NCBI GenBank assembly: GCA_964468725.1
Contig: CAYXVU010000292.1
Span: 1-6,783 of the forward strand
Length of the DNA: 6,783 nt
Reading direction: 5' to 3'
Source: CAYXVU01 sp964468725
GTDB lineage: Bacteria; Acidobacteriota; Blastocatellia; UBA7656
Below are positions 1 to 6,253 of this stretch, in pieces. The stretch's first letter is position 1. The number at the start of each line of letters is the position of its first letter. Both the position numbers and the translations under genes were made by a program. The notes beneath the pieces were generated by a model. It saw nothing but the letters and a program-made list of their open reading frames with translations. It made no database searches and was not told the DNA's origin.

Positions 1-1
1 C

Positions 2-1123
2 GAAGAGGGTCTGGCGCTCACCGAGGCGGATGCAGTCGTTGGCCGCCAGTTCGTTTACACATCGGGTAGCGGACGCGTGCGCGCCTTGTCTCGCGCGACG
101 GGCAAAGAAGAATGGGAGGCGAAAGATTTAGGGATGACGCCGGAGATGCTTCTCGCGGGCGACGTTCTCTATGTGAGAACCGGCGGTCAATTCACCCGCT
201 TAAAAGATGGGCAAACCATCGAGCGTGGCTCCTATGGCGTTAGCGCGCTTGATGCCTTTACGGGCAAGACGTTGTGGCGGTATAAGGGCGCGGATAAAGG
301 CATCACCAACATCGCCCTTACCGATAACGCGACGGTGCTGATTGCCGACCGCGACGATTTGATCCTACTTGATGCTGGCTCCGGGAAGGTTCGAAAGAAA
401 GTCTCTCATCGCGTCAAAGAAGCGGCCTTTGTGTTGCTGAACAAACAGAGTGAAGCGGTCATCGGCGGGCGCAACGAAATCGCGGCTTTTGACACCGCCG
501 ACGGTGCGAATCGGTGGCGAGCGCGGCACGATCCGCCTGGTCGCGGCGTCTTACGTTCAGTCTTTGCGATTACGCTGCGCGCGACATCGCTCTATTTCCG
601 TTATGGCAATCTTGCGCTCTCTGCCGTTCGCGGGGTACATGCAGTTCAGTCTCTAACGACTTTGCGTTGGTCTGGCATCGCCCGCGCTGCGGGACCCAAC
701 TTAACGAGTCTAGCTGCCAATCGAGCACGCGATTACGTCTCTTCTCGTTTTGCGCCTATGGGCATCGCCGCCCGCATCAATCGTGCCGGTCGGGGCGATT
801 TCATCGCCACACCGCGACCTTCGCTCGATATTGAAGAGCGGTTGATTGATCGGCTCGACCCGACAAGGCAAGCCGACCGACTGGCTCGGTTCTTATGGCA
901 TCGCCGCCAATTTTCAGCGATGCGAGGAGAATGGATGTACTTCTTTACCGATTTGAAACATCAGGGCGGGCGCGGCTTGTTAGGAGTCAATGTCAACACC
1001 GGACGTGCAGAACGAGAGGTTCGCCTGAATGACCCCGATGATCGCTTTTTCGCCGACGAAACCGTTAGTCTGTTGTTTTCAGCAAACGACAACCGTCTGT
1101 TGGCATATCGGATGGAGAGATAA
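2..1123 (+). CDS. PQQ-type beta-propeller repeat protein, C-terminal part (5' end outside window)
   Basis: The reading frame is open from base 2 to a TAA at 1121-1123, so about 373 residues are visible and the true start lies upstream; the GTG at 77 falls inside a repeat and is not the start. At least four PQQ/BamB-like propeller strands are visible, each with the pattern 'hydrophobic strand, xALDxxTGKxxW': residues ~16-45 (VRALSRATGKEEWE), ~79-97 (VSALDAFTGKTLWRYKG), ~120-138 (ILLDAGSGKVRKK) and ~159-178 (IAAFDTADGANRWRAR). A further strand near the C-terminus reads LGVNVNTGRAEREVRL. Between them, residues ~185-330 look less repeat-like, with an Arg-rich helical stretch (LDPTRQADRLARFLWHRR). 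Such propellers usually act in protein-protein contacts or ligand binding in the envelope; here neither export signal nor substrate can be seen because the N-terminus is missing. The oxidoreductase gene follows after 61 nt. Fold assignment is firm, function is not. Confidence 0.85.
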   Translation, partial: EEGLALTEADAVVGRQFVYTSGSGRVRALSRATGKEEWEAKDLGMTPEMLLAGDVLYVRTGGQFTRLKDGQTIERGSYGVSALDAFTGKTLWRYKGADKGITNIALTDNATVLIADRDDLILLDAGSGKVRKKVSHRVKEAAFVLLNKQSEAVIGGRNEIAAFDTADGANRWRARHDPPGRGVLRSVFAITLRATSLYFRYGNLALSAVRGVHAVQSLTTLRWSGIARAAGPNLTSLAANRARDYVSSRFAPMGIAARINRAGRGDFIATPRPSLDIEERLIDRLDPTRQADRLARFLWHRRQFSAMRGEWMYFFTDLKHQGGRGLLGVNVNTGRAEREVRLNDPDDRFFADETVSLLFSANDNRLLAYRMER

Positions 1124-1132
1124 GAACGTCTG

Positions 1133-1161
1133 TTGAAGCAAGCCCAAAAGTGAGCTATGAA
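1133..1161 (+). promoter_or_regulatory. Possible sigma70-type promoter before the oxidoreductase gene
   Basis: TTGAAG (1133-1138) and TATGAA (1156-1161) are separated by exactly 17 nt and each matches four of six consensus bases. Transcription would begin near 1168, giving a short leader before the ATG at 1185. Matches of this quality are common by chance, so this is only a candidate; the gene may instead be read from the upstream propeller gene. Confidence 0.25.
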
Positions 1162-1172
1162 CAACTTCAGAT

Positions 1173-1176
1173 AGGA
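1173..1176 (+). promoter_or_regulatory. Shine-Dalgarno of the oxidoreductase gene
   Basis: AGGA sits 8 nt before the ATG at 1185. It supports that start, which also places the first Fe-S cysteine 11 residues into the protein, as usual for this family. Confidence 0.6.
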
Positions 1177-1184
1177 CTACCCAT

Positions 1185-3245
1185 ATGGCACAATCACAAC
1201 TCATTCACGGCGCGTGTCCGCACGATTGCCCGGACACCTGTGCGATGCGTATCGAAGTTCAGGATGGTCGCGCCATCAAAGTTTCTGGCGACCCTATGCA
1301 CCCGCCTACGCAAGGGTTTCTCTGCACAAAAGTCACGCGCTACCTTGAACGCGTCTACAACCCTGAGCGCTTGCTCTACCCGCAACGTCGCATCGGGAAA
1401 AAAGGTGAAGGCCGTTTCGAACGAATCTCATGGGATGAAGCTCTTGGCACGATTGCGGCACGCTTCTCAGAAATCGCTGCTTCCGCAGATGGCCCCGAAG
1501 CAATTCTCCCCTATAGCTATGGCGGAACCATGGGTGTCGTCAATGGCGAGAGCATGGATCGTCGTTTCTTTCATCGTTTGGGGGCGAGCCTGCTGGGTCG
1601 CACAATCTGCGCATCATGTGGCGCAGAAGCTTTGCGTTTAACTATCGGGCTGAAGATGGGCACCGATGTTGAAAATTTTCATCGAGCCAAGTTGATCGTG
1701 TTATGGGGTACGAACACACTGACCTCTAACATTCACTTATGGCCGGAGATCAAACGGGCGCTGGCTAACGGGGCACGTCTGATTGGCATTGATCCTTATC
1801 GCAACAAAACGATGGATGAATGTCATCAACACATTCAACTCAAACCCGGAACTGATGCAGCTTTCGCGCTCGGCGTGATGAATGTCATCGTCAGCGAAGG
1901 GCTACACGATGCGGATTACATCGAACGTCACACGCTCGGATTCGATAGGCTGAAGGCGCGTCTGACCGAATATGCGCCTGCATATGTCGCACAAATCTGC
2001 GGCATCGCGGAGAGCGAAATCACGACCTTTGCCCGCGAGTACGCGACGACTCATCCGTCAGCCATTCGGATCAATTATGGGCTGCAACGTCATGCAGGCG
2101 GCGGAATGGCGGTGCGCGCAATTACCAGTCTTCCAGCCATAACCGGAGCCTGGCGGCACGCAGGTGGCGGGGTGCTGCTGTCAACTAGCGGGTCTTTCGG
2201 TTTGAATGAAGCGGCTGTGCAACGCCCTGATTTAATACGCGGCAACCCGCGCACCATCAATATGACGCGACTGGGCGAAGCCTTGTTGGAAGCCACTCCG
2301 CCCGTACGCGCGATGTTCGTTTACAACTCGAACCCTGCGGCCATCGCCCCCGACCAGTCGAAAGTCATCGAAGGGCTGAAGCGCGAAGACCTCTTCACGG
2401 TTGTTCATGAACAGTTTCAAACCGACACAGCCGATTATGCCGACATTCTCTTACCGGCAACGACCCAACTGGAACACCGCGACATGGTAAAACCCTACGG
2501 CCATTACTATCTGGTCTACAATGAACCGGCCATCGCGCCGCTCGGTGAAGCCAAACCGAATTGGGAAGTCTTCAAATTGCTTGCTGCACGCATGGAATTT
2601 ACCGAAGACTGCTTCAATGACACAGACGAAGACATCATCCGGCAAGCGTTATCATCAGGCAATCCTGCGCTTGAGGGCATCACTTTGGAACGATTGCAAC
2701 GCGACGGATGGGCGCGCATAAACCTGCCTGAAGTCTTCGCACCCTTTGCCGATGGCGGCTTCAAAACCCCTTCGGGCAAATGCGAGTTTTACAGTGAAGA
2801 GGTGGGGCGTCTCGGACTCGATCCGCTACTTACCTTCATACCGCCCGTCGAGTCGCGTGAGGTATCGCCCAAAATGGCCGCTCAATACCCGATTCAGTTG
2901 CTCAGCCCGCCAGCCGGTAGTTTTCTCAATACTTCGTTTTCCCATCTGCCCTCTTTTCTCAAAAGTGAGCGCAGACCGATTATTGAAATCAATCCGGCTG
3001 ATGCCCAGATGCGAGGTATCGAAGACGGCGAGTTGGTGCGCGTCTTCAATCAACGTGGTGAATGCGAACTATATGCAAAATTTTCCGAACGCGTGAAGTC
3101 AGGGGTCGCGGTCGCGCCCTCTACTTGGTGGAACAAGCTCAGTCCCGGCAATCGCAATATCAACGTAACCGTCTCTCAAGCTTTGACTGACATCGGAGCC
3201 GGAGCGACGTTTTACGACAACCTCGTAGAGATTGCAAAACGTTGA
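1185..3245 (+). CDS. Molybdopterin-dependent oxidoreductase with N-terminal 4Fe-4S site (DMSO reductase superfamily)
   Basis: A complete 686-residue protein of the DMSO reductase superfamily (COG0243-like). The N-terminus carries the 4Fe-4S domain with Cys11, Cys15, Cys19 and Cys47 (CxxxCxxxC, 27 residues, C), followed by Lys49. The central catalytic region (~60-550) has RTICASCG, in which Cys142 is the likely molybdenum ligand by position, and IDPYRNKT (~202-209), typical of the cofactor-binding Rossmann part. A family motif PSGKCEFYSE lies at ~529-538, and the C-terminal molybdopterin-dinucleotide-binding barrel spans ~568-685. No Tat or Sec signal precedes the Fe-S domain, so the enzyme is probably cytoplasmic. 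Substrate is unknown: the sequence resembles the uncharacterised MopB-type branch rather than nitrate, formate or DMSO enzymes I can name. No electron-transfer or membrane-anchor subunit gene is adjacent. A strong hairpin terminator follows about 60 nt after the stop. Confidence 0.93.
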   Translation: MAQSQLIHGACPHDCPDTCAMRIEVQDGRAIKVSGDPMHPPTQGFLCTKVTRYLERVYNPERLLYPQRRIGKKGEGRFERISWDEALGTIAARFSEIAASADGPEAILPYSYGGTMGVVNGESMDRRFFHRLGASLLGRTICASCGAEALRLTIGLKMGTDVENFHRAKLIVLWGTNTLTSNIHLWPEIKRALANGARLIGIDPYRNKTMDECHQHIQLKPGTDAAFALGVMNVIVSEGLHDADYIERHTLGFDRLKARLTEYAPAYVAQICGIAESEITTFAREYATTHPSAIRINYGLQRHAGGGMAVRAITSLPAITGAWRHAGGGVLLSTSGSFGLNEAAVQRPDLIRGNPRTINMTRLGEALLEATPPVRAMFVYNSNPAAIAPDQSKVIEGLKREDLFTVVHEQFQTDTADYADILLPATTQLEHRDMVKPYGHYYLVYNEPAIAPLGEAKPNWEVFKLLAARMEFTEDCFNDTDEDIIRQALSSGNPALEGITLERLQRDGWARINLPEVFAPFADGGFKTPSGKCEFYSEEVGRLGLDPLLTFIPPVESREVSPKMAAQYPIQLLSPPAGSFLNTSFSHLPSFLKSERRPIIEINPADAQMRGIEDGELVRVFNQRGECELYAKFSERVKSGVAVAPSTWWNKLSPGNRNINVTVSQALTDIGAGATFYDNLVEIAKR

Positions 3246-3258
3246 GCCAAGTTTTCGA

Positions 3259-3287
3259 TTGCCGATCTCAAGAGGCAGTGGTAGAGT
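3259..3287 (+). promoter_or_regulatory. Possible promoter upstream of the 3305-3343 hairpin
   Basis: TTGCCG (3259-3264) and TAGAGT (3282-3287) are 17 nt apart, each matching four of six sigma70 consensus bases. If real, transcripts of the small gene at 3382 would start near 3294 and carry the hairpin in their leader. Evidence is weak; no better promoter fits between the hairpin and the gene. Confidence 0.2.
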
Positions 3288-3304
3288 GAAGCCTGCAACG
3301 AAAT

Positions 3305-3343
3305 AACCGCCTATGAGTAAATACTCGTAGGCGGTTTTCTTTT
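3305..3343 (+). terminator. Rho-independent terminator (or leader attenuator)
   Basis: AACCGCCTATGAGT (3305-3318) pairs with ACTCGTAGGCGGTT (3323-3336) as a 14-bp stem with one G-U wobble and an AAAT loop, followed at once by a T-rich tract (TTTTCTTTT, 3335-3343). This is a textbook intrinsic terminator for the plus strand, 59 nt after the oxidoreductase stop codon. It ends only 28 nt before the Shine-Dalgarno of the next gene, so an additional role in regulating that gene is possible. Confidence 0.9.
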
Positions 3344-3370
3344 ATGGCCGATTTGAACTCAACACGAATT

Positions 3371-3375
3371 GGAGG
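3371..3375 (+). promoter_or_regulatory. Strong Shine-Dalgarno of the small gene at 3382
   Basis: GGAGG lies 6 nt before the ATG at 3382 and fixes that start. It is the strongest ribosome binding site in the window that precedes a real gene, implying efficient translation once the gene is transcribed. Confidence 0.85.
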
Positions 3376-3381
3376 ATAACG

Positions 3382-3780
3382 ATGACCGATCAAGAATTTA
3401 TTGAAGCCTTTGAAGACTGTTCTCTGCCTGCTGCCAACTTCGAACACAGCCAGCACGTTCGCCTTGCATGGTTATACTTGCAGCGGCATTCCGCCCTTGA
3501 TGCGCTTGCGAAATTCACAAAAGGGCTGAAACGGTTTGCCGCGCACAATGGTAAAGCCAACCTCTATCACGAGACCATCACTTGGTCGTATATCTTTTTG
3601 ATTCATGAACGCATCGCTCGCACGGAGGGAGCGCAGGATTGGGACACTTTTGTCAGGGAGAATACCGATCTGTTTAGCTGGAAACCGGGTATTTTGAATG
3701 CCTACTACCGAGAAGAGACATTGGCATCTGATCTGGCGCGAAAGATATTTGTATTCCCGGACAAGCACAATCATCAATAA
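3382..3780 (+). CDS. Small conserved-looking protein of unknown function, HxxH and HE motifs
   Basis: A 132-residue protein starting at an ATG with an ideal Shine-Dalgarno and ending with TAA. It has no signal peptide or membrane segment and looks mainly alpha-helical, so it is probably cytosolic. Notable residues are His22 and His25 in FEHSQHVRLAWLYL, then Tyr62-His63-Glu64 in YHETIT, and a C-terminal LNAYYREETLASDLARKIF segment. I recognise the layout (FxHxxHVRLAWLYL, then a short 'GLxRFAxxxG', then YHETIT) as a recurring uncharacterised bacterial family, but know of no assigned function. The clustered histidines and Glu64 could bind a metal within a helical bundle; that is inference. It stands alone, between a terminator hairpin and a palindromic repeat, so the neighbours say nothing about its job. 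Confidence 0.85.
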   Translation: MTDQEFIEAFEDCSLPAANFEHSQHVRLAWLYLQRHSALDALAKFTKGLKRFAAHNGKANLYHETITWSYIFLIHERIARTEGAQDWDTFVRENTDLFSWKPGILNAYYREETLASDLARKIFVFPDKHNHQ

Positions 3781-3836
3781 ACCAACCTCATAGAAAATTC
3801 TTTCTTTTCCAAACAGCGAACCGAGAAAATTTATCA

Positions 3837-3906
3837 CGCCACGAAGACGCAAAATTGAAAGGCAAACTATCGAATGCCTTTCGGCAATCTCTGCGTCTTT
3901 GTGGCG
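3837..3906. repeat. Nested palindromic element (interspersed hairpin repeat type)
   Basis: The outer arms CGCCACGAAGACGCA (3837-3851) and TGCGTCTTTGTGGCG (3892-3906) are complementary over 15 bp with a single G-T mismatch that is a wobble in RNA. Inside them ATTG (3854-3857) faces CAAT (3885-3888), and GAAAGGCA (3857-3864) pairs perfectly with TGCCTTTC (3875-3882) around a 10-nt loop. The whole would fold into a hairpin of about 70 nt on either strand. The 'ACGAAGACGCA / TGCGTCTTTGTGG' type of arm is one I associate with high-copy intergenic repeats in several bacterial phyla; only one copy lies in this window. No T-tract follows, so it is not a standard terminator, although it may protect the 3' end of the upstream mRNA. 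Confidence 0.75.
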
Positions 3907-4055
3907 GAGATTTGCGACCCGCCCTAACGGCACTACCAGTTGGTTAGCAAACTTCCGATTTCAGATGCTAAACTTTCATCGCGAATCGAACGAATCAATG
4001 TCAGACAGTGGCTCCGAAAGTGTTGGCAGGTTCGTAAATCTACGCAATCAGGTGC

Positions 4056-4059
4056 GAGG
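4056..4059 (+). promoter_or_regulatory. Closely spaced Shine-Dalgarno of the HEAT-cyclophilin gene
   Basis: GAGG ends only 3 nt before the ATG at 4063, tighter than usual. The start is nevertheless favoured because it yields a clean signal peptide. The TGA of a short upstream frame overlaps the ATG (TGATG at 4061-4065), which would allow coupled initiation. Confidence 0.4.
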
Positions 4060-4062
4060 TTG

Positions 4063-6213
4063 ATGAAATTCAGAGTTTGGCATTCGGCATTCCTTCTCTT
4101 CTTCATAACATCAATACTGGCGGCGCAGACGCCGACGACTGTTCCCAATGCAAAACCATCATTGCGCCGCGACCGCACACAAAAGGTTCTCTATCCCAAG
4201 ATTATCGAATTTGAAGACGAACGAATGGTTACTCCCGAGCTGCTCGACCTGCTCACGCTCAATCACGGCGGCGTGAAGCGACGCGTCATCTTAGCTCTCG
4301 GTCGCATTGGCTACCCGACCGGCATTGCTGCATTGGTCGGTACGCTTAACAGCGACCCGAATGCTGAGATTCGCGCTTTGGCGGCATTCGCTCTCGGCGA
4401 GATTGAAAGTCACTTTGCTGTGACTGCACTACTGGAACGATTACAACCTGAAAAAGAGCCTTCCGACGAAGTACGTGCGCGCGCCATTGAAGCGCTCGGC
4501 AAGATTGCTGCCAACCGTTTATCAGCAGAAGCATTGACCAATTATGGAGTCAAAGGTATCGCCACGACGTTGGTCGCGTATTTGCCATCAACAGCAGAGC
4601 CGCCGAACGAAGCGCAGAAACTGATGGCTTCGATGACTCTAACGGCGCTCTTGCGAATTCGCCAACCGGCAACGGTCGAACCCATCATGGCGCAGCTTCG
4701 TTCTCCCGATGGAGATTTGCGTTGGCAAGCCGCAAATGCTCTTGCGCGCATTCGGGAGGGGATAGCTCCCGCTGTTCCATCGCTGCTCTCCTTACTCGAT
4801 GATAAAAACACGTTGGCGCGCGCTCAGGCGGCTCGCGCTCTCGGTGTTGCAAAAGACAAATCTGCCGTCGCCCCTCTGCTCAAGCTGTTGAATGATGCAG
4901 ACGAAAATGTCGTCATCAATGCCATCAATGCACTCGCTGCCATTGGCGATGAGCGCGCAGCCGACCCCTTGCTCGCGCTCGGCAATCGCTTGCTCGATGG
5001 GTATCGCACCTTTAACCGCGCCAAAGAGGGCGTGCCAACTCAACAAAATCAGCTTTTGTTGATCGCCTCTGCGCTCGGTAATCTCAAAAGCCCGCAAGCC
5101 CTGCCCTTCCTGAAAGCCTACCGATTCGCCGACGGCTATCTCGGCTCAAGTCCGGAGATCGAAATCGCCGTCGCCAAGTTTGGCGAAGCAGCATACTTGG
5201 ACATTCCGGCAACGATCAGCTTACCGAAAGAGAATTGGCGAGCCATGCGCGCTTACGCACAAGGGCTTGGTCAACTCAGCGGGGAGAAAGCAAAAGCCAT
5301 TCTGCTCGATTTACTGAGCGGAATGACTTACGGCAAACCCGATGCGCGGGCGATTTCCGACATCCTCAGCGCTTTGACGACTATCAAAGCGCCTGAGATA
5401 AAAGATATTTTACTCGCTCATCTCCTACACGAAGACGTAATTGTTCGCGCTACATCTGCAAGATTATTGGGCGAAAGTAACGACGCGGCGACTGATGTAG
5501 TCAAAGCCCTCAAAGATGCTTATCAAGCAGCGCGCAAAGACACCCTGAACGATGCGCGCATTGCCATCATCGAAGCTCTGAATAAATTGAAACAACCGAT
5601 CAATGCGGAGACATTAAGCGGCGAGACGCGGGATGCGGACTTTGTTGTGCGCCTGAAAGCGGCAGAATTATTGAGGCAATCACCTGCCGAAGCCCCAACA
5701 ACGCGCTTGCAAATCGGTAAGGTCGAAACCAAACGCGACAAAGCTTATTACAAACGGATCGGGTTGCTCTCGACTTCGGGAAAGAACCCAACGGCAGTTA
5801 TTCACACGAAAAAAGGAAGCATCCGCTTTGAGCTCTTTGCCTCCGATGCGCCGATGACCGTAGACAACTTTATCCGGCTCGCCCGACAAGGGTTTTATAA
5901 CGGCTTAGCCTTTGTGCGCGTTGTACCAAATTTTGTTGTGCAAGCGGGCGACAATCGCGGCGATCAAAACGGCGGCTCGGATTACCAAATTCGGTGCGAG
6001 ATTAACTATCATCGGTACGGTATCGGCACACTCGGCATGGCGTTATCTGGCAAAGATACAGGCAGCAGTCAATTCTTCATCACCCATTCGCCGCAACCGC
6101 ACCTTGATGGCGGGTATACGGTCTTCGGTCAAGTCACCAGCGGCATGGAGGTCGTTCAACGTATTGCCCGCGATGACATCATTGAGCGCATCGAAATTAT
6201 CGAAGCGAAATAG
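4063..6213 (+). CDS. Exported HEAT-repeat protein with C-terminal cyclophilin-type peptidyl-prolyl isomerase
   Basis: The chosen ATG gives 716 residues and a Sec signal peptide (basic MKFR, hydrophobic core AFLLFFITSIL, likely cleavage around LAA-QT, with no lipobox Cys), so the protein should act in the periplasm or envelope. Residues ~55-540 are a long array of HEAT-like helical repeats, for example VKRRVILALGRIG, EIRALAAFALGEI, LARAQAARALG, VVINAINALAAIG and VIVRATSARLLGE. After a linker, residues ~578-716 form a cyclophilin domain, which catalyses cis-trans isomerisation of Xaa-Pro bonds. Arg619, Phe624, Gln627, Gln670, Phe672 and Leu681 match human cyclophilin A Arg55, Phe60, Gln63, Gln111, Phe113 and Leu122. 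The usual His54, Trp121 and His126 positions are Val618, His680 and Tyr685. The HEAT array probably recruits client proteins. HEAT-PPIase fusions are known in bacteria; clients here are unknown. Confidence 0.92.
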   Translation: MKFRVWHSAFLLFFITSILAAQTPTTVPNAKPSLRRDRTQKVLYPKIIEFEDERMVTPELLDLLTLNHGGVKRRVILALGRIGYPTGIAALVGTLNSDPNAEIRALAAFALGEIESHFAVTALLERLQPEKEPSDEVRARAIEALGKIAANRLSAEALTNYGVKGIATTLVAYLPSTAEPPNEAQKLMASMTLTALLRIRQPATVEPIMAQLRSPDGDLRWQAANALARIREGIAPAVPSLLSLLDDKNTLARAQAARALGVAKDKSAVAPLLKLLNDADENVVINAINALAAIGDERAADPLLALGNRLLDGYRTFNRAKEGVPTQQNQLLLIASALGNLKSPQALPFLKAYRFADGYLGSSPEIEIAVAKFGEAAYLDIPATISLPKENWRAMRAYAQGLGQLSGEKAKAILLDLLSGMTYGKPDARAISDILSALTTIKAPEIKDILLAHLLHEDVIVRATSARLLGESNDAATDVVKALKDAYQAARKDTLNDARIAIIEALNKLKQPINAETLSGETRDADFVVRLKAAELLRQSPAEAPTTRLQIGKVETKRDKAYYKRIGLLSTSGKNPTAVIHTKKGSIRFELFASDAPMTVDNFIRLARQGFYNGLAFVRVVPNFVVQAGDNRGDQNGGSDYQIRCEINYHRYGIGTLGMALSGKDTGSSQFFITHSPQPHLDGGYTVFGQVTSGMEVVQRIARDDIIERIEIIEAK

Positions 6214-6253
6214 AGGGTCTTTCCATCGCTCATCGGAGGCCACAATTGCCAAG

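Larger units (their letters stand above)
3781..4062. other. Intergenic stretch between the small gene and the HEAT-cyclophilin gene
   Basis: This 282-nt gap holds the nested palindrome described separately, a smaller 6-bp inverted repeat (TTAGCA at 3944-3949, TGCTAA at 3966-3971) and a 21-codon open frame at 3998-4063 without a ribosome binding site. I could not find a convincing promoter. The codons from 3940 to 4062 are open in the frame of the downstream gene from a TTG, but lack a ribosome binding site and would bury the signal peptide, so they are treated as leader. Confidence 0.5.

Noticed and set aside
450..834. Two plus-strand frames of 68 and 106 codons within the propeller gene
   Set aside because: They overlap a coherent propeller coding frame and have Cys/Arg/Ser-rich, domain-free translations typical of out-of-frame reading.
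3472..3933. Long minus-strand frame covering the small gene and the palindrome
   Set aside because: It is antisense to a gene with a strong ribosome binding site, and its N-terminal third is simply the palindromic repeat translated; no recognisable domain.
3944..3971. Inverted repeat TTAGCA / TGCTAA as an operator
   Set aside because: Only 6 bp per arm with a 16-nt spacer and no promoter nearby; easily expected by chance.
3940..4062. N-terminal extension of the HEAT-cyclophilin protein from a TTG at 3940
   Set aside because: There is no ribosome binding site at 3940, and the extension would place 41 polar residues in front of a clear signal peptide.
6214..6253. Bidirectional terminator between the convergent HEAT-cyclophilin gene and HTH pseudogene
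   Set aside because: I could not find a stable stem followed by a T-tract on either strand in these 40 bases.
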